A stretch of 64,000 nt of DNA from an uncultured bacterium (GTDB lineage: Bacteria; Planctomycetota; UBA8742; UBA2392): assembly GCA_938014885.1 (NCBI GenBank), contig CALLQI010000018.1, forward strand, positions 1 through 64,000, in the 5' to 3' direction. The notes under the pieces are model-generated. The model ran no database searches, was not told where the DNA came from, and saw only the letters and a program-made list of their open reading frames with translations. The stretch's first letter is position 1. Every line of letters begins with the position of its first letter. A program made the translations under genes and the position numbers. Positions 8,242 to 17,699 of this stretch are shown here, piece after piece.

Positions 8242-10164
8242 ATGAAGTACGCGACACTTGCCATGCTTGCTGTGATGCTTTCCACCGCGCTTGCGGCGCA
8301 GTCCACGGGGCCATCGCCCACGCCGACGCCGGCGCCTTCGCCGTCGGGCACGTACACCGTCAATTCCGGTGCGGCCGCATACACCGACCTGGCCGGCGGC
8401 ACGGACCTGTTCCTTGCCTACGGTGGCAACGCGCTGATTTCACCGGCCGGGTTCAGCTTCAACTACTTCGGCGTCAACTACACGAGTGTGCGCGTGTATG
8501 CCTCGGGCTATGTGGTCATGGGCAGCGCATCCGGCACGCCTACCAAGGCCGTCAATCACAGCTCAGGCGTGGGCAACTTTGTTTCGCCCCTTTGGGGCGA
8601 TTACAACCCGGCCGCGTGGCTTGGCTTTTCGGCCACCCTGGGGCAGGTGAAGTGGCTGTACCAGAACAACCAGCTCATCGTTGAGTGGAAGAACATTCCC
8701 AGCAACGGCAACAACGCCGTAGGCGTGCGGATGCAGGTGCAGTTCGACACCACCAGCGGCCGCATTGACATGCGCTACGGCACGCCCAATGGTGGAAGTG
8801 GATACGTCAACAATTCGGCCAACGCCTGCGCGATCAGCAGTCCCGCCGGCGCCACGCAGGAAGTGGTACCGGGCAGCGATGCCGGCTACATCAGCACCAG
8901 CGGCGCGGTGACGGCTTACCCGGCCGGGCGCTACGTGCGCTTTGCGCCCAACGTTGCCACGCCGAACACCCCGCCGGCGCTGACCGTGAAGTCGGGCGGC
9001 GTACTGGTCACGGGCGGCTCGACCCTGAACGTGAGCCACGGCGACACCGTGGCCTCACTGACACCCGAAATCACCGTCAGCGACGCGGACGCCGACAGCA
9101 TCAGCGTTACCACCACCATCACCAACCTGGGTGCAACGGGAATTCTGCTGACCGAGTGGTCCAAGGCCGCCGCACCCGGCCCCTACAATCTGAACCCGGC
9201 CAGCGGCACCTTCAACACGCTGGCAGGTGTGACGCACCTGGTCACTGTGACCGCCAATGACGGCAGCGCGGACACCATCGTCAGCTTCAGCATTGTGCAG
9301 GCCGTTGCGGGGCCCGTGCTGGCCGTCAGCGACGCGGGAGGCGCCATCAGCAACGGAGCCTCCGCGGCAGGCACCCTGCGCGACTTCGGCAGCCAGGATG
9401 TCAGCAGCGGTGCCACGACTGCCGTGGTGTTCACGATCAGCAACAGTGGCGGAAGTGACCTGGTGTTGTCGAACTTCGCGATCACGGGCGCGGACTTCGT
9501 TCTCGATACCACCGGCACGCTGTTCACCGTGGCGGCTGGAGGCAACACGACCTTTAGTGTCGCCTTTGACCCCGCCAGTGCGGGTGTCAAGACCGCCGAC
9601 GTCAGCTTCACCCACAACGGCGGCAGCTTCAGCTTTGAGGTCGCGGGCGTGGGCACCGTGCCGCTGACGCCGCAGCTTGTGGTGCGCGCCGGCGGTGTGG
9701 CCGGAACGCCGGTCAGCAGCGGCTACACCCACGACTTCGGGACCCACGCGCTGACTTCGCTGCCCACGGCCGACTACGTGTTCTACCTGCACAACGCGGG
9801 CACGGCGGACCTGACGATCAACAGCCTGACCGTCGCGGGCCACGTTAGCGCCGGCATGATTTCGCCGATCACGCTCGCCCCGGGCAATGGCACCAACCTG
9901 GGCGTGAATTTCACTGCGGCCGCGTCGGGCGTCTACAGCGGCACAGTTACGTTTGCTCACAATGACACCACGGTTGCCACACCGTTCACGCTGAACTTCA
10001 CGGGCACAGTCGCGGGCAGCGGCGGCGGCCCTGTCGCGGGTGGCGTGGCCACCGGCGGTGGCGGCGGTGGCGGCGGTTGCGCCGCTGCTTCAAGCGGGAT
10101 CAGCGGTCTGCTTGCGGTGGCAGGGCTGGCGCTTCTGGGATTGAAACGCCGCAGGGAAGCATGA
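8242..10164 (+). CDS. Choice-of-anchor D surface protein with Cys-TM-Arg tail
   Basis: A 640-residue exported protein. Residues 1-19 are a signal peptide. Residues about 35-235 form an unrecognised beta-rich domain, about 250-350 an Ig/cadherin-like segment, and about 365-475 and 480-590 two choice-of-anchor D (HYDIN/ASPM-like beta-sandwich) repeats. The end is a glycine run, one Cys, a hydrophobic helix and KRRR, resembling MYXO-CTERM/GlyGly-CTERM sorting tails that are cleaved by a dedicated protease and leave the protein lipid-anchored at the surface. The start follows AGGAG. It is divergent from an HTH regulator and is followed by a terminator. The ligand is unknown; adhesion or matrix function is plausible. 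Confidence 0.82.
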   Translation: MKYATLAMLAVMLSTALAAQSTGPSPTPTPAPSPSGTYTVNSGAAAYTDLAGGTDLFLAYGGNALISPAGFSFNYFGVNYTSVRVYASGYVVMGSASGTPTKAVNHSSGVGNFVSPLWGDYNPAAWLGFSATLGQVKWLYQNNQLIVEWKNIPSNGNNAVGVRMQVQFDTTSGRIDMRYGTPNGGSGYVNNSANACAISSPAGATQEVVPGSDAGYISTSGAVTAYPAGRYVRFAPNVATPNTPPALTVKSGGVLVTGGSTLNVSHGDTVASLTPEITVSDADADSISVTTTITNLGATGILLTEWSKAAAPGPYNLNPASGTFNTLAGVTHLVTVTANDGSADTIVSFSIVQAVAGPVLAVSDAGGAISNGASAAGTLRDFGSQDVSSGATTAVVFTISNSGGSDLVLSNFAITGADFVLDTTGTLFTVAAGGNTTFSVAFDPASAGVKTADVSFTHNGGSFSFEVAGVGTVPLTPQLVVRAGGVAGTPVSSGYTHDFGTHALTSLPTADYVFYLHNAGTADLTINSLTVAGHVSAGMISPITLAPGNGTNLGVNFTAAASGVYSGTVTFAHNDTTVATPFTLNFTGTVAGSGGGPVAGGVATGGGGGGGGCAAASSGISGLLAVAGLALLGLKRRREA

Positions 10165-10188
10165 ATTGGGGGCTTGACCCGGCGGCAT

Positions 10189-10217
10189 AGGGGCGGCGCG
10201 TGCCGCCCCTGTTTCGT
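10189..10217 (+). terminator. Rho-independent terminator after the surface protein
   Basis: A perfect 9-bp stem (10189-10197 with 10202-10210), loop GCGT, then GTTTCGTT. It lies 25 bases past the stop codon. Confidence 0.65.
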
Positions 10218-10230
10218 TGCCGGCGGCGCG

Positions 10231-11157
10231 CTAGCCGTCGCGGGTGATCGCGGCGATCAGTTCGCCAAGCACCTTGTCGGCCTTGGCTACTTCGACCTGG
10301 CAGGTGCCCGCGGCCTTGTGGCCGCCGCCGCCGTACTTGAGCATCAACTCACCCACGTCGGTCTTGCTGTCGCGCTTCAGAATGCTTTTGCCGCACGCGA
10401 ATGAGACATTCTGGTTCTGCTTGCCCCACAGCACGTGGATGCTGATGTTGGTCTCAGGAAACAGCGCGTACACCAGAAAGCGGTTGCCCGCGTAGATCGT
10501 GGTTTCGTCGCGGGTGTCCAGGACCACCAGGTTCTTGTGCACGGCCGCCAGCTTCTTGATCTGTTCGGCCGCTTTGGGCGCGTGTTCGCGGTACAGGTCA
10601 AGGCGCTGGCGCACGTCTTCGTGCTGCATGATCTTCTCCAGCGGCTGGGTGCGGATCAGCTCAATCAACTGGTGCATCAGCTCTTTGTTGCTGATGTTGA
10701 AGTCGTGGAAGCGCCCAAGGCCGGTGCGCGCGTCCATGATGAAACTCAGCAGCGTCCAGCCAGTAGGGTTGAGAATGTCGTCGCGGCTGAACTGCGCGCT
10801 GTCGGACTTGTCCACAGCGGCCATCAGGTCCGCGCTGATGCGCGGGAACTTCTTTTCGGCCCCGTAGTGCTTGTACACGACGCGCGCGGCGCTGGGCGCG
10901 TTGGCGTCAATGATGTAGTTGTCGGGGCGGCCGACGCGGCTGATCTCACTGGCGTGGTGGTCAAAGGCCAAGTACACGCCCTTGGCGTAGGGAAGGTTGG
11001 CCGTGATGTCTCTCGCGGTCACCTGCACCTTGCCGTCCTGCATGTCTTTGGGATGCACGAACTCGATTTCGTCAATCATGTCCAGTTCGCGCAGCAGCAC
11101 GGCGCACACCAGCCCATCGAAGTCGCTGCGGGTGATCAAACGATACTTGTCGGCCAC
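10231..11157 (-). CDS. DHH/DHHA1 phosphoesterase (exopolyphosphatase-like)
   Basis: A 308-residue cytoplasmic metal-dependent phosphoesterase. SDFDGLVCA at residues 11-19 is the first metal motif, AFDHH at 64-68 is the DHH motif, and GGGGHKAAGT near 275-285 is the DHHA1 substrate loop. Relatives cleave polyphosphate, short RNA or cyclic dinucleotides; this branch is usually labelled exopolyphosphatase-like, without proof. GTG at 11157 is the start because AAAGGGGG sits five bases before it; upstream sequence in frame belongs to the neighbouring region. It is next to a cluster of phosphate-porin paralogues, so a role in phosphate or polyphosphate use is possible. Confidence 0.83.
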   Translation of the reverse strand: MADKYRLITRSDFDGLVCAVLLRELDMIDEIEFVHPKDMQDGKVQVTARDITANLPYAKGVYLAFDHHASEISRVGRPDNYIIDANAPSAARVVYKHYGAEKKFPRISADLMAAVDKSDSAQFSRDDILNPTGWTLLSFIMDARTGLGRFHDFNISNKELMHQLIELIRTQPLEKIMQHEDVRQRLDLYREHAPKAAEQIKKLAAVHKNLVVLDTRDETTIYAGNRFLVYALFPETNISIHVLWGKQNQNVSFACGKSILKRDSKTDVGELMLKYGGGGHKAAGTCQVEVAKADKVLGELIAAITRDG

Positions 11158-11326
11158 GAGAGCCCCCTTTCGTGGCCGCATTCTAGCCAACGAGCCCCGG
11201 AGAAACAGTTGAGGGGAATGCGGGCGATCGCATTCCCCCCAGTCCAGGTATCCGAGCAAGGCATGGCAAAGGATCCTGGAGACGCTGTTCGGGTAAGGAC
11301 CCGCCGAAGCAGGCCCCCGCCCGGCT

Positions 11327-12757
11327 TTAGAAGATCCACTGCAACTGCAGGCGCACGATCCACAGGTCGTTGTAGTCAGCGCTGTCATTGGCAGCGCTGC
11401 CCGCCGTACGAGCCGGCGGAGCGTTGTAGACGCCCTTGATCGCGTTGGCGCCGCCGCCGTCGGCGTTGGCACCGAACGGCACCTGCTGACTGACCATCAG
11501 GAAGTCGAAGGTCAGCTTCAGGTTTTCGCCGTGGACGTAATAGTTCACCGACAGGCCAAGCTCGGTGGTGTCCGGCCACAGGCCCTGGTTGCGGCTGGTG
11601 CTGCCGTTCATCCAGAAGTCGTCAGCGAACAGCGTGTTGTAGATGATGCCGACGTTCAGGGTGGTGGGCAGGATGAAGTAGCTGACGAGGAAAGTGAAGC
11701 CGCTGTCCGTCAGGTTACTGATACCGTTACGCTGCGGCGTACCGGGGTTGTACTTGTTGCGGCCGCGGTTGTGGAACTCGGTGTGGCGGAAGAAGTAAGC
11801 AAGGTCCACACCCAACCCGTAGAAGCGGAAGTGACCGTCCAGGGTGATCGCCAAGGTGTCCTGGCTGGTGCGGCTGCGGCCGCTGGCGGTGGCACCGGCG
11901 CCGCTGGTGTCGGGGCGCAGGTCGCCATCGGCAAAGCCACCCAGCATCCAGTTGACGCCCAGGCCGATCGCGAAGATGGGCTTGTCGAAGGCGTCTTCCT
12001 TGCGCTGGTCGTTCATGCCGTACTTGACTTCACCCATCGGGTGCGTCTCGAGGCGCAGGTTGACCATCATGTCGCCGTCAACCACGCCGTCGGTGAAGGT
12101 TTCGCTCGGCAGGGCCTGGTCGGCGTTACGGAAGTCGTCGTTGCCCTTGCGCACGCCGTTGTAGAGGCCGACCCAGTACTTCAGCCACGGGGTGTCATCA
12201 CCGACCATGCCGTCGATGGTGAGGCCCTTGGCGAAGTCCTGGTTGAACACTTCGTTGACGTAGCTGCGTTCGACGAACTGCTGGCTGCCTGAGCTGGTGA
12301 TTTCTTCCCAGTTCCAGGGCAGCTTGGTCTGGCCTGCGGTAATGTTGATGTACTGCATGATGGCCCAGCGGAAGAACGCTTCTTCGATGATGTTGGCACC
12401 GCCGGCCCAGGTCAGCGTTGCCTTGTACTGAAACTCCTTCGCGAAGATGTGCCCCGAGAAGGTGGTCTTGGCGCGACGGATACGGAAGTTGACGTAGTCA
12501 CGTCCGTTGGTGCCGTCGTTGCCGTTGCCTACTTCATTCTGGTAGGTCAAGCGAAACTGAACGCGGGTGGTGAGGCTGAGCTTGAAGCCTTCGGTTTCAA
12601 ACCCGAGGCCCTTGTTGCCCAGCTTGGTCTCCGTGCCGCCTTCTTGTCCGCCACGCGAAATGTTGCCGACCTTGTCGGCGTCCTGCGCCATCGCCGGCGC
12701 AGCAAATAGCCCCATGCTGCACGCCAGCATCAGGGCCGTCCCCAAAAACTTACTCAT
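11327..12757 (-). CDS. Porin_O_P-family outer-membrane channel (paralogue 1)
   Basis: A 476-residue outer-membrane beta-barrel. The signal peptide ends at about residue 24 (FAAPAMAQ). The core blocks VNFRIRRAKTTFSGHIF and AGQTKLPWNWEE followed by FVERSYVNEVFNQ are typical of the phosphate-selective porin O/P family. The chain ends in LQLQWIF, the terminal-Phe signal used by the barrel assembly machinery. AAAAGGAG precedes the ATG. It is one of three paralogues within 8 kb and is closer to the third copy than to the second. Family members pass phosphate, pyrophosphate or other solutes; the substrate here is not determined. Confidence 0.85.
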   Translation of the reverse strand: MSKFLGTALMLACSMGLFAAPAMAQDADKVGNISRGGQEGGTETKLGNKGLGFETEGFKLSLTTRVQFRLTYQNEVGNGNDGTNGRDYVNFRIRRAKTTFSGHIFAKEFQYKATLTWAGGANIIEEAFFRWAIMQYINITAGQTKLPWNWEEITSSGSQQFVERSYVNEVFNQDFAKGLTIDGMVGDDTPWLKYWVGLYNGVRKGNDDFRNADQALPSETFTDGVVDGDMMVNLRLETHPMGEVKYGMNDQRKEDAFDKPIFAIGLGVNWMLGGFADGDLRPDTSGAGATASGRSRTSQDTLAITLDGHFRFYGLGVDLAYFFRHTEFHNRGRNKYNPGTPQRNGISNLTDSGFTFLVSYFILPTTLNVGIIYNTLFADDFWMNGSTSRNQGLWPDTTELGLSVNYYVHGENLKLTFDFLMVSQQVPFGANADGGGANAIKGVYNAPPARTAGSAANDSADYNDLWIVRLQLQWIF

Positions 12758-12807
12758 TGGCTCTCCTTTTCCGATCCGAAGTGCATGCCTGCACAGGAAT
12801 GCGCGGA

Positions 12808-12837
12808 AGGGTAGGAAGACCGACACACCCGGCGCAA
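12808..12837 (-). promoter_or_regulatory. Candidate promoter of porin paralogue 1
   Basis: Minus strand: TTGCGC (12837-12832), an 18-base spacer and TACCCT (12813-12808), leaving a leader of about 45 nt before the ATG. Confidence 0.4.
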
Positions 12838-12974
12838 TGCGCCACAGGCGGTTTCACGGAAGTCTCATGCAGCCGCAACCAAGCCTTTGCAAAGCCCTCA
12901 CACGCGCCGTGTGCGCGATTACTTGAGGCACTTGCGTTGATGAAACTCGAAACGAACCCACACGTTAACTTGAT

Positions 12975-13052
12975 GACATGGTTCGAGATTGGAGTCTTGA
13001 GGTTCGAGATTCGGGACAAGTGAGAACCTCCGAACTAGAACTCCAAGCTCCA
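12975..13052. repeat. Inverted degenerate TTGGAG/CTCCAA word repeat in a divergent gap
   Basis: The gap 12758-13130 separates the divergent porin and TonB-receptor genes and has no convincing gene; short open frames there are low in coding character. Words such as GAGATTGGAG and TTGAGGTTCGAG at 12975-13015 are followed by reverse-complement words (GAACCTCCG, ACTCCAAGCTCC) at 13025-13052. The two arms could fold into an imperfect hairpin. Confidence 0.55.
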
Positions 13053-13130
13053 CACTTTTCTTGTCAGGACTCGGTCTCAACAGGCACTTCCCGCTGTAAC
13101 CGCTTCACCCCCACCTGATCTGGAGATGCC

Positions 13131-15311
13131 ATGAGACTCCCGCTTGCGGGCGCGGCCCTGCTATGCCTGTTGCCGCTGCACGCCCAGGAAACCGCGCCCG
13201 CTGTCGAACCCGCTGCCGGCGACACTCCCGGCCGCACTGACCTTGAGGTCGTTACCCCGCGCGGCAGCGCTTCGCGCCTGATGGACACCCCGGATTCGGT
13301 GAATGTGCTGGATCGCCGCCGCATCGAAGAACGGATGTCCGGCCAGGCCCCTGACCTGCTGCAGGGAGCGACCGGAGTGTTCCTGCAGCACACTTCGGCA
13401 GGGCAGGGCTCGCCATTCCTGCGCGGCCGCACGGGCAAAGAAATCGTGATGCTGGTGAACGGCGTGCGCTTCAACACGAGCACGTTTCGAAGCGGTCCAA
13501 ACCAGTACTACAGCAGTATCGACCCCGACAGCATTGAACGCATTGAAGTGATCCGCGGGCCCAGCAGCGTGCTGTACGGCAGCGACGCCATGGGTGGCGT
13601 CATCAACATCATGACGCGCATGCCCAGCTACAGCGAGTTCGACTACACCTTCGGTGCCCGCGCGCGCTTTGAAAGCGCCAACGCCCGCAAGCAAGCGGGA
13701 CTGTTCGGCGAGGTCGGCAGCACCAACTTCGGCGCGATCGTCAGCGCGACATACGCCGACATCGACGAAGTCGTCGGCGGCAACAGCATCGGCCGCCAGC
13801 CCTTCACGTCATACGAAGAATGGGGCGTGTACGGCACCGTCGGCACGCGCTTTGGCGGCCACACGATCAGCCTGATGTACAGCCACTTCCAGCAGAATGA
13901 CCTGAACCGCACCGACGCCGTCAGCGGCATCATGCCCAACCAGGGCGCGCTGAACACGCCGGGGCAGGGTAATGATCTGCGCCGCCTGTTCACCTACCAG
14001 GTTGACGACCTCGCAATCCTGTCGTGGCGTTTTGAAGGGAGCGACCTGCTGGAAGAGATGTTCGTGAACCTGAACTACCACAAGCAGCAGGAAAGCCTGC
14101 AGCGCATCCGCCGCAGCAGCCCCAACCGGCTTGAGGACGCCAACTTCAACACCCACAACTTCGGTGCCAAAGCCCAGGCCGTGCTGAACTTCCATGAGGC
14201 CGCGCGCCTTACTGTCGGTATGGAAATCTATCACGACGTGGTGCACACCCGCAGCGTGGACATCGACCTCGCCGACGATGACGCTCAGTCAAACCACGAA
14301 AACCGCGCCCAGTTCCCGGACTGGAGCAGCTACACCAGCTTCGGCATCTACGCGCAGAATGAAACCAGCCTGATCGACGACCGGCTACAGTTGCGCTACG
14401 GCGTGCGGTACTCGTTGTTCCGGGCGCTGAGCCGCACGGACATCCGCTTCCAGCAACTGGATGGCGTGAACGCGTTCTACAGTGACATCACTGGTGCCGT
14501 TGCCGTGGTCGGCCGCCCGATTGATGAACTGTCACTTACGCTGAACCTGGCCCGCGGCTTCCGCGCGCCCAACCTGGACGACCTGGCCGCCAGCAAGGCG
14601 TTCGGCAGCGGCGCGCAGTTCCCCAACCCGGATGTTGACCCGGAAACCCAGTACAGCGTCGATATCGGCGCGCGGCTGCTGATCCCGACCAAGGACAAGA
14701 ACGCCCACGCGCCTTACGAAGTCACGGCGCACGCGGTGTTCTTCTTCAACTATCTGGAAGACACCCTGATCAACCAGCCAACCTCGCTGGATGGCACCAA
14801 CGGATTCCATCAGGAGAATGCCGGGCGCTCGCGCATCTTCGGCGTTGAGGCCGAAGTGGGCTTTTACTTCTCGCAACTCATGGGCTGGCTGGGCCTGCCC
14901 ACGGACCACATTTTCTTTGAGGGTGACGCACTGGGCATCCACGCCAACTTCACTTACACCCGCGGCGATGACCTGAAGAATGACCTTCCCTTGAACCGCA
15001 TGCCGCCGGTTTATTCAGAAATTTCGCTCAGGTACGAGGCTCTGCGGGGACAGGTGTATATCGAGCCCTACATGAGCGTTGTGGGGCGTCAGGACCAGTA
15101 CGGAGCCCAGGCCTTGACTGACCCGCGCTTCACGCCCCATGACTCGCCCGGTTACGTGCTGTTTGGCCTGCGTACCGGCTGGTACCCATCGCGTCACGCG
15201 CGCATCAACCTGAACGTCCACAACATCGGCAACCGCAGCTATCACCCGCTGGGCAGCGGCACGTACGGCAGCGGAACGAACGTTGTACTGAGCGGAGAAA
15301 TTCGCTGGTGA
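13131..15311 (+). CDS. TonB-dependent outer-membrane receptor
   Basis: A 726-residue active transporter of the outer membrane. Residues 1-19 are a signal peptide. The plug domain spans about 40-165: LEVVTPRG resembles a TonB box, and IERIEVIRGPSSVLYGSDAM is the conserved plug signature. The barrel fills the rest and ends in LSGEIRW with terminal Trp. The start follows TGGAG. The TonB gene overlaps its stop codon by four bases, so the pair is co-translated. The solute (vitamin, metal chelate or sugar) cannot be named; three porins surround it. Confidence 0.92.
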   Translation: MRLPLAGAALLCLLPLHAQETAPAVEPAAGDTPGRTDLEVVTPRGSASRLMDTPDSVNVLDRRRIEERMSGQAPDLLQGATGVFLQHTSAGQGSPFLRGRTGKEIVMLVNGVRFNTSTFRSGPNQYYSSIDPDSIERIEVIRGPSSVLYGSDAMGGVINIMTRMPSYSEFDYTFGARARFESANARKQAGLFGEVGSTNFGAIVSATYADIDEVVGGNSIGRQPFTSYEEWGVYGTVGTRFGGHTISLMYSHFQQNDLNRTDAVSGIMPNQGALNTPGQGNDLRRLFTYQVDDLAILSWRFEGSDLLEEMFVNLNYHKQQESLQRIRRSSPNRLEDANFNTHNFGAKAQAVLNFHEAARLTVGMEIYHDVVHTRSVDIDLADDDAQSNHENRAQFPDWSSYTSFGIYAQNETSLIDDRLQLRYGVRYSLFRALSRTDIRFQQLDGVNAFYSDITGAVAVVGRPIDELSLTLNLARGFRAPNLDDLAASKAFGSGAQFPNPDVDPETQYSVDIGARLLIPTKDKNAHAPYEVTAHAVFFFNYLEDTLINQPTSLDGTNGFHQENAGRSRIFGVEAEVGFYFSQLMGWLGLPTDHIFFEGDALGIHANFTYTRGDDLKNDLPLNRMPPVYSEISLRYEALRGQVYIEPYMSVVGRQDQYGAQALTDPRFTPHDSPGYVLFGLRTGWYPSRHARINLNVHNIGNRSYHPLGSGTYGSGTNVVLSGEIRW

Positions 15312-16024
15312 ACCGGCCTCGCTACTTTGGCATTGCCGTGCTGGGGCACGCATTCGGGATCGCCTTGGTCCTGCAGGGCGTGCCCCGCTCTCACGGTATG
15401 CAGAGTCAACCGACGCTGGCGGTCAGCATCGAGTCGATTGCCGTAGCGCCCGACGCCACGGAGCCTGAGGCCGATACCACCGAACTGTCCGAGTTTGAGC
15501 AGGCATCCCCGTCCGAAGCGATCGAAACCCCGGCCCCGACCGAGTTCCTGGAACCCGATCCGCTACCCGCACCGCCCGAGATCACGCCGGACCCTGAGCT
15601 TCCCGGTCACGAGCCCCAACCGCCGCGCCCGCCCGTCGGCCCTGCCTTGCCGCTGCAACCCAAGCCACCCGCAGCACCGGCGTCGTCTGAACCGGAACCA
15701 TCGGCCCCGACCTCTCCAAGCCCGGAAAGCGCGCCAAGCAAGGCCTCATCCGGGCCCGTGGGCGAGTTCACGGCGCCGGTGCTGCTTGAGCCCGCGTGGC
15801 CGCGCGTGGTGCGCCGCCGCTACACCGGCACGATCAGCGTGGAGGTCACGGTCAGCGCGCAGGGCAAAGCGACGTCTGCCCGCATGCTGAAGGGAACCGG
15901 CCGCGACGACTGGGACGAAGCGCTGCTTGAGACGTTTCTGGAAAGCAGCTACAGCCCCGCATGCCGAGGCGCAACCCCGGTCGAATGCACGCACATCTTC
16001 GCCGTAACCTTCAAGCAAGAGTAG
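15308..16024 (+). CDS. tonB: TonB energy-transducing protein
   Basis: A 238-residue inner-membrane protein that passes proton-motive energy to outer-membrane receptors. One N-terminal membrane helix (about residues 6-22) is followed by a long Pro/Glu-rich spacer (about 50-145) that would span the periplasm. The C-terminal TonB domain (about 155-236) carries GTISVEVTVSAQGKATSARM and ends in TFKQE. The GTG start overlaps the receptor stop codon. No ExbB or ExbD gene is nearby, so this TonB must use a motor encoded elsewhere. The close coupling suggests a TonB dedicated to the adjacent receptor. Confidence 0.9.
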   Translation: MNRPRYFGIAVLGHAFGIALVLQGVPRSHGMQSQPTLAVSIESIAVAPDATEPEADTTELSEFEQASPSEAIETPAPTEFLEPDPLPAPPEITPDPELPGHEPQPPRPPVGPALPLQPKPPAAPASSEPEPSAPTSPSPESAPSKASSGPVGEFTAPVLLEPAWPRVVRRRYTGTISVEVTVSAQGKATSARMLKGTGRDDWDEALLETFLESSYSPACRGATPVECTHIFAVTFKQE

Positions 16025-16029
16025 CGGGC

Positions 16030-16124
16030 CACGGCCGGGACGGCCGTGCCACTGGCGCGGCATGCGAACCTGCACGTGCCAGCATCACATGCAAGTCCTA
16101 AGTGGCACGCGCGTCCCGCGCGTG
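16030..16124. repeat. Two hairpins of the GGA/TCC-triloop family
   Basis: Arms 16030-16037/16041-16048 with loop GGA follow the tonB stop, and arms 16106-16113/16117-16124 with loop TCC follow further on. The second is identical in sequence to the hairpin at 11-29. They sit between the convergent tonB and porin genes and could end transcription, but neither is followed by a T-run. Confidence 0.65.
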
Positions 16125-16170
16125 GCCCCAACGCTGCGGGAGGCGTCGCAGGCACAAGCACGCACTTTGC

Positions 16171-17634
16171 CTAGAACATCCACTGCAGCTGGAAGCGGAC
16201 GTGCATTTCGGTGTTCAGGTCCGCGCTGCTGGGGTTTGAGCCCAAGCCGCCCTGGCCACGCTCCGGGATGTCATCGTACACACCCAGCAGGCTGCCGCTG
16301 TTGTTGTAGCTCCAGGCCAGCTGGTGCTGGATGAACACGATGTCCATCGAAAGCTTCAGCGAGTCACCGTGCAGGCGCCAGGCCGCCGTCAACCCGTACT
16401 CGGTGCTGTCGGGGCGGATCGCGCGCTGGTGATTCCTCGTGAAGCGCAGGCCCGCGTCGCGGCCCCAGAACTCGTCGGCATTCACCAGGCTGAAGCGCAG
16501 GCCCACGAAGATGTCGGCCACATCAAGCCACGGGAAGTTGTAGCCGACCTCGAGGCTGGCGCCCATGTCCTCCAGTTCGCCGATGCTTTCGCGGCCGCCT
16601 ACCTTGAAGGTGTTCAGGCCCACGTTGCTGAAATCCGTGCGGCGGTAAAACACCGCCCAGTCCACACTGATGCCATACCAGCGCATGTGTCCGTCCAACG
16701 TGAAGGCCAGCGTGCTTTGGCGCGTGCGCGTGCGGCCGGACCCGGTGCTTGCGGCGGCCGTATCCCCGCGCAAGTCGGCGTTGCGCAGGTGGCCGGCGAT
16801 CCAGTTGAAGCCGACGCCCACGGCAAAGAAGCCATCTTCGATGTCGGCGTTGTCGCGGTCGTCGCGCAGGCCCTGCCACACTTCGCCCAGCGGGTGGGTC
16901 TCGAGGCGCAGCGCGACCATGACTTCGTTGTCGATCACGTCGCTGAATGCGTCGGCGGTCAGTGCGCCGTCCTTGTTGCGGAAGTCTTCTTGGGAAGCAA
17001 GCACGCCATTGAACACGCCGGCCCAGTACTTCACCCAGGGCACGTCGTCGCCGATCATGCCGTCTACCCAGATGCCCTTGCCGTAGTCCTGGTTGAAGAC
17101 CTCGTTGGCGTAGCTGCGTTCCATGAAGTTCATGGACTCGGCCTCAGAGCTTTCTTCCCAACTGAATGGCACTTTGTCCTGGCCGCCGTTGAGGTTGACG
17201 GCCTGGAACAGCGCCACGCGGAAGTGCGCGACCTCGAGCATTTCGGACGCACCGCGCACCCAGTTCAGACGCAGCTGGTAGGTGAACATGTCTTCAAAGA
17301 TGTGGCCGGAAAAGCCGGTCTTCACGCGGGGCAGGTTGAAGTTGATGTAGTCGCGGCCGTTGGTGCCATCGTTGCCATTGGCGCGCTCGTCGCGGAAGCT
17401 GAGACGAAACTGGACGCTGGTGCGTAGCGCGACGGAGAAGCCTGCGGAATCCCAGCGCAGGCCACGGTCTTCAACGCGGGTGATGCGCGCGGCATCGGAC
17501 CGGGGCCTGGGGTCCGCGGGCTCATCGGCCGGGCTTTCGGTGGCGGGTTCTGTGGCGGATCCGGTTGTGGGCTCTTCGGCCCAGAGGCCGGCGCAGGCAG
17601 TCGCCAGCGCCAGCATGAGAATGGCTCGGAACAT
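16171..17634 (-). CDS. Porin_O_P-family outer-membrane channel (paralogue 2)
   Basis: A 487-residue barrel protein of the same family as its neighbours, recognised by INFNLPRVKTGFSGHIF, NGGQDKVPFSWEE and FMERSYANEVFNQ, and by terminal LQWMF. After the signal peptide (ends near residue 19) it has a distinctive Glu/Pro/Thr-rich stretch (residues 20-50) that the other two copies lack. It is the most diverged of the three, suggesting a different solute or an older duplication. A GGGAGAG precedes the ATG at 17634. It lies downstream of paralogue 3 on the same strand but is separated from it by a strong hairpin, so it is probably transcribed on its own. Confidence 0.85.
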   Translation of the reverse strand: MFRAILMLALATACAGLWAEEPTTGSATEPATESPADEPADPRPRSDAARITRVEDRGLRWDSAGFSVALRTSVQFRLSFRDERANGNDGTNGRDYINFNLPRVKTGFSGHIFEDMFTYQLRLNWVRGASEMLEVAHFRVALFQAVNLNGGQDKVPFSWEESSEAESMNFMERSYANEVFNQDYGKGIWVDGMIGDDVPWVKYWAGVFNGVLASQEDFRNKDGALTADAFSDVIDNEVMVALRLETHPLGEVWQGLRDDRDNADIEDGFFAVGVGFNWIAGHLRNADLRGDTAAASTGSGRTRTRQSTLAFTLDGHMRWYGISVDWAVFYRRTDFSNVGLNTFKVGGRESIGELEDMGASLEVGYNFPWLDVADIFVGLRFSLVNADEFWGRDAGLRFTRNHQRAIRPDSTEYGLTAAWRLHGDSLKLSMDIVFIQHQLAWSYNNSGSLLGVYDDIPERGQGGLGSNPSSADLNTEMHVRFQLQWMF

Positions 17635-17699
17635 GGATGCTCTCCCGGCCGGGCAGGATAGCAGCGGCGAGGCGATTTGGATTTCGGATTCTGGAAAGC

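Noticed and set aside
12757..13023. Small plus-strand gene of 88 codons between porin 1 and the TonB receptor
   Set aside because: It starts at the complement of the porin start codon, covers the porin promoter and ends in the word repeat; no Shine-Dalgarno site.
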